Shown here: piece after piece, positions 9,398 through 19,748 of the stretch
How positions within the stretch are numbered: the first letter of the stretch is position 1
Layout of the letters: each line of letters starts with the position of its first letter
Origin: Lysobacterales bacterium 66-474
GTDB taxonomy: Bacteria > Pseudomonadota > Gammaproteobacteria > Xanthomonadales > Rhodanobacteraceae
NCBI GenBank assembly: GCA_001899805.1
Contig: MKWP01000016.1
Coordinates: 186,001 to 250,000, forward strand
Direction of reading: 5' to 3'
Length of the DNA: 64,000 nucleotides
The notes under the pieces: model-generated
What the model saw: only the letters and a program-made list of their open reading frames with translations
Told to the model about the DNA's origin: nothing
The model's database searches: none
Position numbers and translations under genes: made by a program

Positions 9398-11883
9398 TCC
9401 GCTGCAATTTCCGCCAGCATCGCGCGTGCCTCGAGTGCGATGTTCTCGAAACGCGCCGAGGCACCTGCCTGTTGCGCGTGCTGGAATTCCGCATCCATTG
9501 CTTTCCGCGCCTTGCGCTCGGCGACCTGCTGCGCCTTTCGCCAATGCGGCATCAGCGGCGCGCCGGTCAATTCACGTACGCGCGCCGCGGCGGCGAGGAA
9601 CCGCGCGGCTTTCCCGAATTCGCCGCGCTCGGCGGCAATGTAAGCTGCGCCCTCGACGCACCCCGCCACACCGCGCGGGTGCTGAACCCCGGTGCAGATA
9701 TCCAGAACGGCAAGCCAGTCCTGCGCGGCACGGCGCCGATCGCCGAGATGGAAGCGCTGCAGGGCACGGTTGATCAGCGTGTAGGTCCGCTGGAAAAAAT
9801 CGCCGTGCAAGGACAGGCACTCGAATGCCGCGCTGATGCTGGCTTCCGCTTCGCGATGACGGTCGTGCAGGGCCAGGGCGATGCCGCGGCTCAACAAGGC
9901 ATTCGAGCGCAGCCAGTCATCTTGCTGCGCTTCGACGCTGGCAAGCACCGCCTGCACGCACGTCTCCACGCCCGCGAAATCGCCGCTCGCCACGAGTTGC
10001 AGGGCCAGAATTGCCCGGCCGGCAGCAGCCAGCCACGGCTCATCCACTTGCGTGGCCAACGCAATGCCTTCACGCAGTCGGAGCTCGGCGCGCTCCTGTT
10101 CCATGGCGTGGTACATCGACATGCCGGCGGCGATCAGGGCCCGCGCGCGCTGCCGCGTGGGCGATTGCCCCGCCCGCAGTGCCTGCTCCAGCCATTGTGC
10201 CGATTGGGCATAGTCGGTGCTTGACCGGAAGTACCAGAACAGATTGCCGACCAACGCCAGTGCGCTGTCGGCGAGATCCGGTTGTGTCACGGCGAAATCG
10301 AACGCCGAATGCAGATTCGCCCATTCACGCTTGATGCGCTCGTGCCACAAGCGATTGCGCTCGCCCAGGACTTCGGCATTGAAGTGCTCGGTCAACTCGA
10401 CGAAATGCATCAGGTGCGCCCTGCGCGCGCAGGTTTCGCTGTTGCCCGCAGCAAGGCGTTCGTGCGCGAACAAGCGCACACTGTCCAGCAGACGATAGCT
10501 GGGCGGATTGGTGCTCCCGTCCATGCTGAGCAGGGACTTGTCCATCAGCCCGCCCAGCAGATCCAGTGTCTGCGCGTCATCGAGTCCGAGCGCCTCGCCG
10601 ATGGCGAGGGCGCCGCCGAGCGTGCAGGCACCCGCAAAGATGCTGATCCCGCACAGCAGGGCTTGCTCGCGCTCCGAGAGCAGCGCAAAGCTCCATTCGA
10701 TCAGCGCCCACAGGTTCCGGTGGTGTTGAGGGCGGTCGGAATTGGCGTCGGCGAGATTGAGAAACCAGGCATCTATGCGCACCAGCAATTGTTCCGGGCT
10801 CAGCAGCCGCAGCCGCGCCGCCGCCAGCTCCAGGGCAAGCGGCAGTCCCGCCAGACGCCGGCAAAGCTCCGCAACAGCGGCGGCGTTGGCCGGGGTCAAC
10901 GCAAAGCCGGAAGCAAAGGCGCGCGAACGCGTCAGCAGCAACTGCACCGCGGGAACGTGCGCGAGGTTGGCGACCTGTTCATCGCTCGTCCATTCGCCCT
11001 CGGGCGGCAGTTCCAGCGGCGGCAACGGGAACAGCGATTCACCCACGCAATGCAGCCGCCGCTGGCTGGTTACCAGTGCGCGCAATGTGGCGCACGCGGC
11101 GAGCAGGCTCGCCAGCACCTGTCCGAGTCGTCCGGCGATGCGCTCGCAATTGTCGAACACCAACAACGCACAGCGCGCCCGCAGCAATTCGCCCAGGCGC
11201 GTCACCAAATCCTCTGCATCGGTCGCGGTGCGGATTTCAAAGGTGCTGGTCAACATCCGCGCCAGCCCGTGTTCGTCGGTTTGCAGGGTGCAATCGAACA
11301 GCCAGACGCCGTCGGGAAAATCCGCCGTGACTTGTCGCGCGATTTCCAGCGCAGCCTGGGTCTTGCCGATGCCGCCCGGGCCGCTCACCGTTACCAGGCG
11401 GCTCTCGTGCAGAAGCTGGCGAAGTTCCTCGATATCCCGCTCGCGCCCGATCAGCGGACCCGAACGTTCCGGTATCCGTGCACGCGCAGGCGGCGCAAAA
11501 CGCAGGGAAGGCGAAACTTCCGGCTCAACGCGTTCCAGGTGTTCCAGCGGCGCGATGAAGCGATAGCCCAGGCCATGCACGGTCTGGATGCAATGCGGGT
11601 TTTCGCTGTCGTCGGCCAGCGCCTTGCGCAATTGCGCGACGATGCGATTGAGTGTGGCCGGGGTGACGAAGGTGTGCCCCCACACGGCGTCCAGCAGCTG
11701 ATCGCGGGTCAGCAATTGGTCCGGGTGTGCCAGGAACTCCAGCAAGACGGCAAAAGCCTTCGGCTCGACCGCGATCTCGCGGCCGGCGCGCGACAGCCGG
11801 TGTGCGGACGCGTCGATGACCACGTCCGTGAAGGCGAACGTGCCCATGCCCGCCGTGTGTTCGGCGTGTTCGTGCCTTTCCAT
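9355..11883 (-). CDS. OmpR-type winged-helix / STAND NTPase / TPR-like transcriptional regulator
   Basis: N-terminal wHTH (LLTRDQLLDAVWGHTFVTPATLNRIVAQLRKAL), Walker A GPGGIGKT, LLVFDNCE Walker B, LPLALELAAARL, helical-repeat C-terminus. Confidence 0.9.
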   Translation of the reverse strand: MERHEHAEHTAGMGTFAFTDVVIDASAHRLSRAGREIAVEPKAFAVLLEFLAHPDQLLTRDQLLDAVWGHTFVTPATLNRIVAQLRKALADDSENPHCIQTVHGLGYRFIAPLEHLERVEPEVSPSLRFAPPARARIPERSGPLIGRERDIEELRQLLHESRLVTVSGPGGIGKTQAALEIARQVTADFPDGVWLFDCTLQTDEHGLARMLTSTFEIRTATDAEDLVTRLGELLRARCALLVFDNCERIAGRLGQVLASLLAACATLRALVTSQRRLHCVGESLFPLPPLELPPEGEWTSDEQVANLAHVPAVQLLLTRSRAFASGFALTPANAAAVAELCRRLAGLPLALELAAARLRLLSPEQLLVRIDAWFLNLADANSDRPQHHRNLWALIEWSFALLSEREQALLCGISIFAGACTLGGALAIGEALGLDDAQTLDLLGGLMDKSLLSMDGSTNPPSYRLLDSVRLFAHERLAAGNSETCARRAHLMHFVELTEHFNAEVLGERNRLWHERIKREWANLHSAFDFAVTQPDLADSALALVGNLFWYFRSSTDYAQSAQWLEQALRAGQSPTRQRARALIAAGMSMYHAMEQERAELRLREGIALATQVDEPWLAAAGRAILALQLVASGDFAGVETCVQAVLASVEAQQDDWLRSNALLSRGIALALHDRHREAEASISAAFECLSLHGDFFQRTYTLINRALQRFHLGDRRRAAQDWLAVLDICTGVQHPRGVAGCVEGAAYIAAERGEFGKAARFLAAAARVRELTGAPLMPHWRKAQQVAERKARKAMDAEFQHAQQAGASARFENIALEARAMLAEIAADQPARTGASNPSGS

Positions 11884-12044
11884 GCCGCTGCGCGCTCCGT
11901 CCGGACCACGTCAACGCCACTGCCGCACTCTCGTGATTTCCCTATCGAAACATCATGACTCGTTGCCCCTGCCGGGCGCAGTTTATACCCCGGTTGGCAG
12001 CGCGTGCCGCCATCCGCCGGTACAACTTTCTGGAGGAAAACGCC

Positions 12045-12722
12045 ATGAACACCCGTTTGCAAGCATCCATCGCGCTGGCCCTGATCGGGCTGTGCGCTGC
12101 TGCCGTGACCCCTCGTGCCGAAGCCTGCGGGCTGAACCTGGTCAAGTCGGCCAATGGCCACTGGACGATAGCCCCGCCAGCCAAGGTATCGGCTTCGATT
12201 GCCAGAAGGATGTTCCTGGCCGCCGCCCCGCAGTCGAAGACGAAGAGCATCCCCAATCCGCTGCAATTCCTCGAACCGATCGCAGGCTTCTACGAGACCA
12301 CCTTGACCGCCGAAGGCAACGGCCCCACAAGCGTGCCGGATGGCTTCGTGGTCGATCACGCCTACATTGCCTGGCACGCGGACGGCACCGAAACCACGAA
12401 TTCGGGGAGGCCTGCGGCGGATGCCAACATCTGCATGGGCACTTGGGCACAAACGGGCCCTCGAACCTACATGCTCAACCATTTCATGCTGGGGTGGGCG
12501 CAAAACGTGAACGCGGACGGCGTCGACATTGACAACACGTTCGTCGGACCAGGCCATCTCCAGGAGACCGTCACACTGAGCAAGGATGGCAGTTCGTATA
12601 CCGGAACGTTCGTGTTCACCATCTACGATACGAACTACAACATCGTCCTGCCGGGCGGCATCCCCATCAAGGGAACCTTGACGGGAACGCGCAAGACCAT
12701 CGATTCACCGGTCACGTATTGA
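12045..12722 (+). CDS. Secreted protein of unknown function
   Basis: GGAGG SD, signal peptide MNTRLQASIALALIGLCAAAVTPRAEA; no recognised domain. Confidence 0.75.
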   Translation: MNTRLQASIALALIGLCAAAVTPRAEACGLNLVKSANGHWTIAPPAKVSASIARRMFLAAAPQSKTKSIPNPLQFLEPIAGFYETTLTAEGNGPTSVPDGFVVDHAYIAWHADGTETTNSGRPAADANICMGTWAQTGPRTYMLNHFMLGWAQNVNADGVDIDNTFVGPGHLQETVTLSKDGSSYTGTFVFTIYDTNYNIVLPGGIPIKGTLTGTRKTIDSPVTY

Positions 12723-12769
12723 TCGGAGCGGGTAACCGGGCGCGGCACGTCGGGCGCCGCGCCCTGTTC

Positions 12770-13981
12770 CTACGCAGCCACCAACCGCACCCGCGCGAAA
12801 TTGCGCTTGCCCACCTGCAGCACACCTTCGAAACCGGCAGCGAACACGCGCTGGGGATCTTCGACGACTTGCGCGTCGATGCGCACCGCGTGCTCCTTCA
12901 ACTTGCGGTTGGCTTCGGAGTTGCTGGACGTCAAGCCCGCCGCGGTCAGCAGCGCCGGCAGGCGCAAGCCTTCGGCGGGAACCACGATATCGCTGAGCGG
13001 AAGCGAAGAGGTATCGCCTTCGCCGCGCACCACCGCGTGCCAACCGGCGATGGCTTTCCCGGCTTCGGCGGCACCGTGGAAGCGCACCGCCAGTTCGCGC
13101 GCGAGGCGCAATTTCGCATCGCGCGGATTCAGCGCGCCGCTCGCGACGTCGCACTTCATCGTCGCCAGTTCGTCCAGCGACACGTCGAAGCTCAGCAACT
13201 CGAACCAGCGCCACATCAACTCGTCGCCGATCTTCATGGTCTTGGTGACCATGTCGATCGCGGGCTCGTCGATGCCGATGTAGTTGCCGAGCGACTTCGA
13301 CATCTTCTGAACGCCGTCGATACCTTCCAGCAGCGGCATCGTCAGCACGATCTGCGCCGGTTGGCCGAAGTGTTCCTGCAGGCCGCGACCCATCAACAGG
13401 TTGAAGCGCTGGTCGGTGCCCCCGAGTTCGACATCGGCCTTCAACGCGACCGAGTCGTAGCCCTGCACCAGCGGATACAGGAACTCGTGGATCGCGATCG
13501 GCTGCTGCGCGGCGTAGCGCCTGGCGAAATCGTCGCGCTCGAGCATCCGCGCCACGGTGTGTTGTGCAGCCAGCTTGATCATGTCGGCCGCATCCATCTT
13601 GCCGAACCATTCGGAATTGAAGCGCACCTCGGTGCGCCCGCGATCCAGCACCTTGAACACCTGCTTCGCGTAGGTGTCGGCGTTTGCCAGCACTTCCTCG
13701 CGCGTCAGCGGTTTGCGCGTGACGTTCTTGCCGGTGGGATCGCCGATCATCCCGGTGAAGTCGCCGATCAGGAAAATCGCGGTGTGTCCGAGATCCTGGA
13801 ACTGGCGCATCTTGTTGAGCAGCACCGTGTGTCCGAGATGCAGGTCGGGCGCGGTGGGATCGAAGCCGGCCTTGATGCGCAAGGGACGGCCGAGCGCGAG
13901 CCGCGCTTCGAGTTCGTCATCCTTGATGATGTCGACCGCACCGCGATGGATCTGTGCAAGGGCTTGCTGGTTCGAGGACAT
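12770..13981 (-). CDS. tyrS: Tyrosyl-tRNA synthetase
   Basis: [18 protein letters not shown] (HIGH region), [18 protein letters not shown] loop [13 protein letters not shown]4-like C-terminus. Confidence 0.97.
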   Translation of the reverse strand: MSSNQQALAQIHRGAVDIIKDDELEARLALGRPLRIKAGFDPTAPDLHLGHTVLLNKMRQFQDLGHTAIFLIGDFTGMIGDPTGKNVTRKPLTREEVLANADTYAKQVFKVLDRGRTEVRFNSEWFGKMDAADMIKLAAQHTVARMLERDDFARRYAAQQPIAIHEFLYPLVQGYDSVALKADVELGGTDQRFNLLMGRGLQEHFGQPAQIVLTMPLLEGIDGVQKMSKSLGNYIGIDEPAIDMVTKTMKIGDELMWRWFELLSFDVSLDELATMKCDVASGALNPRDAKLRLARELAVRFHGAAEAGKAIAGWHAVVRGEGDTSSLPLSDIVVPAEGLRLPALLTAAGLTSSNSEANRKLKEHAVRIDAQVVEDPQRVFAAGFEGVLQVGKRNFARVRLVAA

Positions 13982-14113
13982 CGATGGGTTCCGGGCGAGG
14001 CAGGCCGGATCGCGGTCCGCCAAAGGGCGGGTTGCGTCAAGCCGTGAAGGTGACGTGGCGGTTAATTATGTGTTAACTGCAAAAGCGGGTGCAAATCTTT
14101 GTGAAACAAAGCA

Positions 14114-14143
14114 TTGACGCACGCTTTCCCACGGGGCTATGGT
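14114..14143 (+). promoter_or_regulatory. Sigma-70-like promoter for the M23 peptidase
   Basis: TTGACG-N18-TATGGT, 43 nt upstream of ATG 14187. Confidence 0.5.
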
Positions 14144-14186
14144 ACGGCCCGTCGCGCGTTTCCGCCCGTTTGCTACTGGACTTCCG

Positions 14187-15647
14187 ATGGATCGCCACCT
14201 CCGTCGCGTCACCTCTCATGTCGTGCGTCGTCAGGCGATCCGCCGCAAGACCCGTCGTTGCCACTCCCACTTCTATGCACGCTGCTCGCATTGGTCGTTC
14301 CATGCCGAGGCGCCGGCGAGCGCGTTTCGCTGGGCGCGCGAACGCTGGGTGCTGGGTGGCGGCGCGTGCCTGCTGGCGCTGCTGACGCTGCTCGGCATCC
14401 CCGCGTGGGCCAGTGTGATGCGGCATCGCGCGGTGCAGCCGGTCACACGCGAAACCCTGGCGCTGCAACTGCCCCCCGCACCGAAGGAGTCGCCGCTGGC
14501 GACGACTGCCTCCTGGAAGGCCGTGGAAGTCCAGCCGGGCGAGACGATGTCCGAAATCTTCCAGGCCCAGGGGCTTTCCGGTTCCGACCTCGCCAGGGTG
14601 ATGGCAAGCGGCAAGGATACCGGCGCGTTGAAGGCGCTGCACCCCGGCGACGAGGTCGCCTTCCTGATCGGAGCCAAGGGCCAACTGCAGGGCTTCCGCT
14701 ACAACCCGGATTCCGCCACCCGGATCACCCTCACTGCACAAACCGACGGCAGCTTCGAGACCCAATCGACCGCGTTGCCGGTCGAACGCCGCATGCACTT
14801 CGCGCACGGGGTGGTGCAGGGCTCGCTGTTCGCGGCCGGCGAGAAGGCGGGGCTTTCCGAAACGATGGTGTTGAAGCTCGCCGACGTGTTCAAGTACGAC
14901 ATCGACTTCATCAAGGACCTGAAGAAGGGCGACCGCTTCACCGTCGTGTACGACGACATCTACCGCAACGGCCAGTACTCGGGCGGGGGCAACATCATCG
15001 CCGCGGAATTCGTCAACAATGGCCATCGCTACACCGCGTACCGCTTCAAGCAGGGTGATGGCGAGATCGCCTACTACAGCGAGGACGGCCGACCGCTGCG
15101 CAAGGGCTTGTTGCGCACGCCGGTTTCGTTCACCCGATTGTCTTCCAGTTTCGGAATGCGCAAGGATCCGGTGCTGGGCTACACCCGCCTGCACAAGGGC
15201 GTCGATTACGCGGCCCCGACCGGCACGCCGGTGCACGCCGCGGGCGACGGCGTGATCGTCCGCCACGGTTGGGTGCACGGCTACGGCAACTTCATCGCGA
15301 TCAAGAACACCTCCACCTACACCACCGCGTACGGCCACATGTCGCGCTTCGCGCCGGGCCTGCGCGTCGGCTCGCGCGTGACCCAGGGCGAGGTGATCGG
15401 TTACGTCGGCCAGACCGGTTTCGCCACCGGCCCGCACCTGCACTACGAGGTGCGCGTGGACGGCAAGCCCGAGAATCCGCTGACGGTGACGATGCCCAAG
15501 CCGCAACCGCTGTCGGACAAGTTGATGGCCGAGTTCAAGACGCAGACCGCGCCGATGGTGGCGCGCATCCAGATGATCGACAACGCCACGCAACGCCTCG
15601 CGCGGGTGGACAGCGGCCGCGCCGCCGGCACGATGCTGACCGACTGA
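14187..15647 (+). CDS. M23-family peptidoglycan endopeptidase (MepM-like)
   Basis: LysM-like region then KGVDYAAPTGTPVHAAGDGVI, GNFIAIKNTSTYTTAYGHMSRFAPG, TGFATGPHLHYEVRVDGKPENPL. Confidence 0.93.
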   Translation: MDRHLRRVTSHVVRRQAIRRKTRRCHSHFYARCSHWSFHAEAPASAFRWARERWVLGGGACLLALLTLLGIPAWASVMRHRAVQPVTRETLALQLPPAPKESPLATTASWKAVEVQPGETMSEIFQAQGLSGSDLARVMASGKDTGALKALHPGDEVAFLIGAKGQLQGFRYNPDSATRITLTAQTDGSFETQSTALPVERRMHFAHGVVQGSLFAAGEKAGLSETMVLKLADVFKYDIDFIKDLKKGDRFTVVYDDIYRNGQYSGGGNIIAAEFVNNGHRYTAYRFKQGDGEIAYYSEDGRPLRKGLLRTPVSFTRLSSSFGMRKDPVLGYTRLHKGVDYAAPTGTPVHAAGDGVIVRHGWVHGYGNFIAIKNTSTYTTAYGHMSRFAPGLRVGSRVTQGEVIGYVGQTGFATGPHLHYEVRVDGKPENPLTVTMPKPQPLSDKLMAEFKTQTAPMVARIQMIDNATQRLARVDSGRAAGTMLTD

Positions 15648-15657
15648 CCACGCAGCC

Positions 15658-16773
15658 GTGGCCGGTGCTGCGTCGCCGCTCTATCTTGGCCTGATCTCCG
15701 GCACCAGCGCCGACGGCATCGACGCCGCGCTGGTGCGTTTCGCGCCGCGGCTGGAAGTGATCGCGGCGCGCACCTTTCCGTATCCTGACGCCTTGCGCGC
15801 GCGCATCGTCGTGCTGGCGCGCAACGATGCCGCGATCACGCTGGACGATTACGGACACCTCGACGTCGAAATCGGCGCATGCTTCGCCGAGGCTGCGCTC
15901 GTGTTGTTGCGCGATGCCGGCACCGAAACGGATGCGGTGGCCGCGCTCGGCTCGCACGGCCAGACCGTGTGCCATCGCCCCAACGGGCCGCATCCGTTCA
16001 CGCTGCAAATCGGCGACCCCGCCGTGCTCGCGGAGCGCACCGGCATCGTCACGGTCGCGGATTTCCGCCGCGCCGACGTCGCCGCGGGTGGGCAGGGCGC
16101 ACCGCTGTTGCCGGCGTTGCACGCGGCGGCACTGGCCGATCCGGCGACACCACGCGTGGTATTGAATCTCGGCGGCATCGCCAATGTCACGTTGCTGGTG
16201 CCGGGACAACCCGTGCTCGGCTTCGACACCGGCCCCGCGAATTGCCTGCTGGATGCGTGGTCGCTGCACGTGCGCGGCATCCCACGCGACGAAGGCGGTG
16301 CGTGGGCGCGCAGCGGACGCATGGACAATGCGCTGCTGGCTCGCCTGCTCGACGACGCGTACTTTGCGATGCCGGCACCCAAGAGCACCGGGCGCGAATA
16401 TTTCAATCTCGACTGGCTGGATGCACATCTGCTGGACGACCTCGCGCCGGAAGACGTTCAAGCGACCTTGCTGCAACTTTCCGCGCGCAGCATCGCCGAC
16501 GCATTGCGTGCGCACGCGCCGCGGATCCGCGAGGTGTACGCCTGCGGCGGCGGCGTGCACAACGGCGCGTTGATGGGCGCGCTGCGCGCCGAGCTGCCGG
16601 ATGCAAGAATCGACACCACTGCCGCACTTGGCCTCGATCCCGACTTCGTCGAAGCGGTCGGCTTCGCATGGTTGGCGCGCGCACGGCTGGACGGCTTTCC
16701 CGGCAACCTGCCTTCGGTCACCGGCGCACGCGGACCGCGCGCGTTGGGCGCGGTTTACGCGCCGTTCGCCTGA
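15658..16773 (+). CDS. anmK: Anhydro-N-acetylmuramic acid kinase
   Basis: LGLISGTSADGIDAALV, GSHGQTVCHRPN, NLGGIANVTLL, GFDTGPANCLLD, CGGGVHNGALM. Confidence 0.95.
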   Translation: MAGAASPLYLGLISGTSADGIDAALVRFAPRLEVIAARTFPYPDALRARIVVLARNDAAITLDDYGHLDVEIGACFAEAALVLLRDAGTETDAVAALGSHGQTVCHRPNGPHPFTLQIGDPAVLAERTGIVTVADFRRADVAAGGQGAPLLPALHAAALADPATPRVVLNLGGIANVTLLVPGQPVLGFDTGPANCLLDAWSLHVRGIPRDEGGAWARSGRMDNALLARLLDDAYFAMPAPKSTGREYFNLDWLDAHLLDDLAPEDVQATLLQLSARSIADALRAHAPRIREVYACGGGVHNGALMGALRAELPDARIDTTAALGLDPDFVEAVGFAWLARARLDGFPGNLPSVTGARGPRALGAVYAPFA

Positions 16774-18077
16774 GCTGCTTCGTCCGCCGGAAGATGCGCC
16801 TGCAGCCGCGGCACCAGCCACAGCAGCAACAGTGCCGCGGGCAACACCGCCAGCACCGTCAGCACGAAATAGAAGCCGTAACTCGTGGCCATCACGATGC
16901 CGCCGGCGAAAAAGCCCATCACCTTGCCGGGCAGGTTCACCATCGAGCTCAACAGAGAATATTGCGTGGCGGTGTGCTGGCGATTCACCAGCGAGGAAAG
17001 AAACGCCACGGTTGGCGGTCCGAGGAAACCGAGCGTGAAGTTTTCGACGGAGATCACCACCGTGAGCATGGTCAGGCTGCCGTGGTGGCCCATCAACAAC
17101 AGGTAGAGCAGGTTGCTGCACCCGCACGCGATGATCGCGACGAACAGCGTCGGATTGATGCCGAAACGAGCCACGGCGGCGCCCCCGACGAACACGCCGG
17201 CGATGCCTATCCACACCCCGTAGATCTTGGTGATCGTGCCGATCGCGGTCAGGCTGAAACCCATGTCGCGATAGAACGGGCTCATGATGCCGCCAATGGT
17301 CGCCTGCTCGGGGAGCTTGAACAGCAGGATGAACAGCAACGTCAACAGCGCCAGCCACACGCCGTAGCGCGCGAAGAAATCGGTGAAAGGCGCGACCACG
17401 CCGTTGCGCATCGCGTCCCGCCAGCCCGGCGGCGATTCGCGCAACACCTGCGGTTCGCGTGCGAGCAGGTTGGCGACGACGGGGATCGCCATCAACACGG
17501 CCATCACCACGTAAACCAGCGGCCACGGCAGGTGATCGGCCATGATCAAGGCAAATGCGCCGGCGACCATCAGGCCGATGCGATAACCCAGCGCGTAGGT
17601 CGCGACCAGCGCGCCCTGCTGGTCCATCGGCGCGATCTCGATGCGGTAGGCATCCACGGCGATGTCCTGGGTCGCGCCGAAAAACGCGACGGCCAGCGTT
17701 GCAACGACGAAGGCGTCCAGCCGTGCCGGCGTCAACAGCGCCATCGCGAGCAACCCGGCCACCACGCCGGCCTGTGCCAGCAGCAGCCAACCGCGCCGCC
17801 GACCCATGCGCGAAAACAAGGGCAGGCGCCAGTGGTCCAGCAACGGCGCCCACAGGAACTTGAACACGTAGGTCATGCCGGCGCTGGCGATCATCGTGAT
17901 GTCGCGCAGCACGATGTGCTCGGACTTGAGCCAATAGGCCAGGGTTCCGGCGACCAGCAGGAACGGCAAGCCCGAGGAGAAGCCGAAGAAACACATCGTC
18001 CACGCGGCGGGCTGGGTGAAGGCTTTCCACACCGACGGCTTGGCGCGTTTGCCGGCGGTTCCGGTGCTGCCTGTCAT
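16755..18077 (-). CDS. ampG: AmpG-family muropeptide MFS transporter
   Basis: GFSSGLPFLLVAGTLAYWLK, FKFLWAPLLDHWRLP, GATQDIAVDAYRIE; 12-TM pattern. Confidence 0.92.
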   Translation of the reverse strand: MTGSTGTAGKRAKPSVWKAFTQPAAWTMCFFGFSSGLPFLLVAGTLAYWLKSEHIVLRDITMIASAGMTYVFKFLWAPLLDHWRLPLFSRMGRRRGWLLLAQAGVVAGLLAMALLTPARLDAFVVATLAVAFFGATQDIAVDAYRIEIAPMDQQGALVATYALGYRIGLMVAGAFALIMADHLPWPLVYVVMAVLMAIPVVANLLAREPQVLRESPPGWRDAMRNGVVAPFTDFFARYGVWLALLTLLFILLFKLPEQATIGGIMSPFYRDMGFSLTAIGTITKIYGVWIGIAGVFVGGAAVARFGINPTLFVAIIACGCSNLLYLLLMGHHGSLTMLTVVISVENFTLGFLGPPTVAFLSSLVNRQHTATQYSLLSSMVNLPGKVMGFFAGGIVMATSYGFYFVLTVLAVLPAALLLLWLVPRLQAHLPADEAAQANGA

Positions 18078-18874
18078 TCGGCGTAGTCCACCGCGAAGGG
18101 TGCATGGTCGGAAAACCGCGGCGTCGGAGTGACGGTGCAGGCGCGTGCGCGCTTGCCGATGCCCGGCGTCGCGATCTGGTAGTCGATCCGCCAACCGACG
18201 TTGTTGGCGCGCGCGCCGCCACGGTTGGACCACCAGGTGTATTCCTCGGCATCCGGCTTCAGCACGCGGAAGCTGTCCAGCCAACCCTGTTTCGGCGCGG
18301 GCGCGCCATCACCGTGCCGATCGGCGATCAAGCCGTTCAACCAGGCGCGCTCCTCGGGCAGGCAGCCGGAGTTCTTCTGGTTGGATTTCCAGTTCCTGAT
18401 GTCGCGCTCGCTGCGCACGATGTTCCAGTCGCCGCACAGCACGTAGTCGCGGCCGCTCGCCAGCCATTGATCGAAAATCCTGCGCAGCTTCTTCATCGCC
18501 TCGAATTTGAACTGTTGGCGTTCCTCACCGGACGTGCCCGATGGCACGTACAGCGACACCACCGACAACTTGCCGAAGCGCGCTTCGAGGTAGCGTCCCT
18601 CGTCGTCGAAGGGTTTCCAGCCGATCGCCCTCAATACTTCGTCAGGCTCGCGCCTTGCATAGATCGCGACGCCGCTGTAGCCCTTTTTCGTGACGGCATC
18701 GCGATAGAAACAATGGTGGCCATCCGGACGGAACACCGGATCGGAAAGTTGATCTTCCTGCGCCTTGGTTTCCTGGATGCAGGTGACGTCGGCGTCCTGC
18801 TTGCGCAGCCAATCGAAAAAGCCCTTGGAGGCGGCGGAACGGATGCCGTTGGCGTTGAAGGAGATGATTTTCAC
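18074..18874 (-). CDS. xth: Exodeoxyribonuclease III
   Basis: [83 protein letters not shown] start. Confidence 0.95.
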   Translation of the reverse strand: MKIISFNANGIRSAASKGFFDWLRKQDADVTCIQETKAQEDQLSDPVFRPDGHHCFYRDAVTKKGYSGVAIYARREPDEVLRAIGWKPFDDEGRYLEARFGKLSVVSLYVPSGTSGEERQQFKFEAMKKLRRIFDQWLASGRDYVLCGDWNIVRSERDIRNWKSNQKNSGCLPEERAWLNGLIADRHGDGAPAPKQGWLDSFRVLKPDAEEYTWWSNRGGARANNVGWRIDYQIATPGIGKRARACTVTPTPRFSDHAPFAVDYAE

Positions 18875-18879
18875 TCTGC

Positions 18880-18910
18880 GGGGCTCGGGACTCGGGACTC
18901 GGGACTCGGG
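18880..18910 (+). repeat. Heptamer array (CTCGGGA)n, left arm of inverted pair; G-quadruplex-type motif
   Basis: GGGGCTCGGGACTCGGGACTCGGGACTCGGG: five G-runs with 3-4-nt loops. Confidence 0.95.
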
Positions 18911-19000
18911 AAGCGTAAAGCAAAAGCGCATGCACTGCTGCATTCGCGCATTCCCGCGCCGCGATTTTCATCGCCAGGAACCGGCTCACGTATCATTCGA

Positions 19001-19034
19001 GCCCCGAGCCCCGAGTCCCGAGTCCCGAGTCCCG
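19001..19034 (-). repeat. Heptamer array (CCCGAGT)n, right arm of inverted pair
   Basis: GCCCCGAGCCCCGAGTCCCGAGTCCCGAGTCCCG directly abutting the pyrE ATG; reverse complement of 18880-18910. Confidence 0.95.
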
Positions 19035-19688
19035 ATGTTGCAACCCCATCAACGCATCTTCCTCGATACCGCATTCGCCCGTGGCGTATTGCGCTTCGGC
19101 GAGTTCACCCTGAAATCCGGGCGCCTCAGCCCCTATTTCTTCAACATGGGCAGGATCGACTCGGGCAAGGCGTTGGCCGAGGTCGGCACCGCCTATGCCG
19201 CCACGCTGGCCGCGAGCGACATGCGATTCGACATGCTGTTCGGCCCGGCCTACAAGGGCATCCCGCTGGCGGCAGCCACCGCGATCGCGCTGGCGCGCGA
19301 GCATGGCCGCGACCTGCCCTGGGCCTACAACCGCAAGGAAGCCAAGGACCACGGCGAGGGCGGCGTGATCGTCGGTGCGCCACTTGCCGGCCGCGTGCTG
19401 ATCGTGGACGACGTGATCACGGCCGGCACCGCGGTGCGCGAATCGCTGGCGCTGATCCGCGGCGCGGGCGCCGCAGTGGCAGGCGTGCTGGTCGCCCTCG
19501 ACCGGCAGGAGCGCGGGCAGGGCGAGCTATCGGCCGTGCAGGAACTGGCCCGCGACCACGGCGTGCCGGTGCTCGCCATCGTCGGCCTGGCCGACCTGAT
19601 GGAATACGCCGGTGCGCGCCCGGAGCTGGCCGCCCAGCGCGAACGGCTTGCCGCCTACCGCGACCGTTACGGCGTCATGCCGGACTGA
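19035..19688 (+). CDS. pyrE: Orotate phosphoribosyltransferase
   Basis: [58 protein letters not shown]. Confidence 0.96.
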   Translation: MLQPHQRIFLDTAFARGVLRFGEFTLKSGRLSPYFFNMGRIDSGKALAEVGTAYAATLAASDMRFDMLFGPAYKGIPLAAATAIALAREHGRDLPWAYNRKEAKDHGEGGVIVGAPLAGRVLIVDDVITAGTAVRESLALIRGAGAAVAGVLVALDRQERGQGELSAVQELARDHGVPVLAIVGLADLMEYAGARPELAAQRERLAAYRDRYGVMPD

Positions 19689-19748
19689 GGCCGGCCTGCA
19701 ACTTGCATGTCGCTTGGCTCTATACTGAATGGGCGTCCGGAGACCGCG

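Noticed and set aside
15535-18252. 905-aa minus-strand ORF
   Set aside because: Antisense of anmK plus out-of-frame ampG; no domain logic, typical high-GC spurious ORF.
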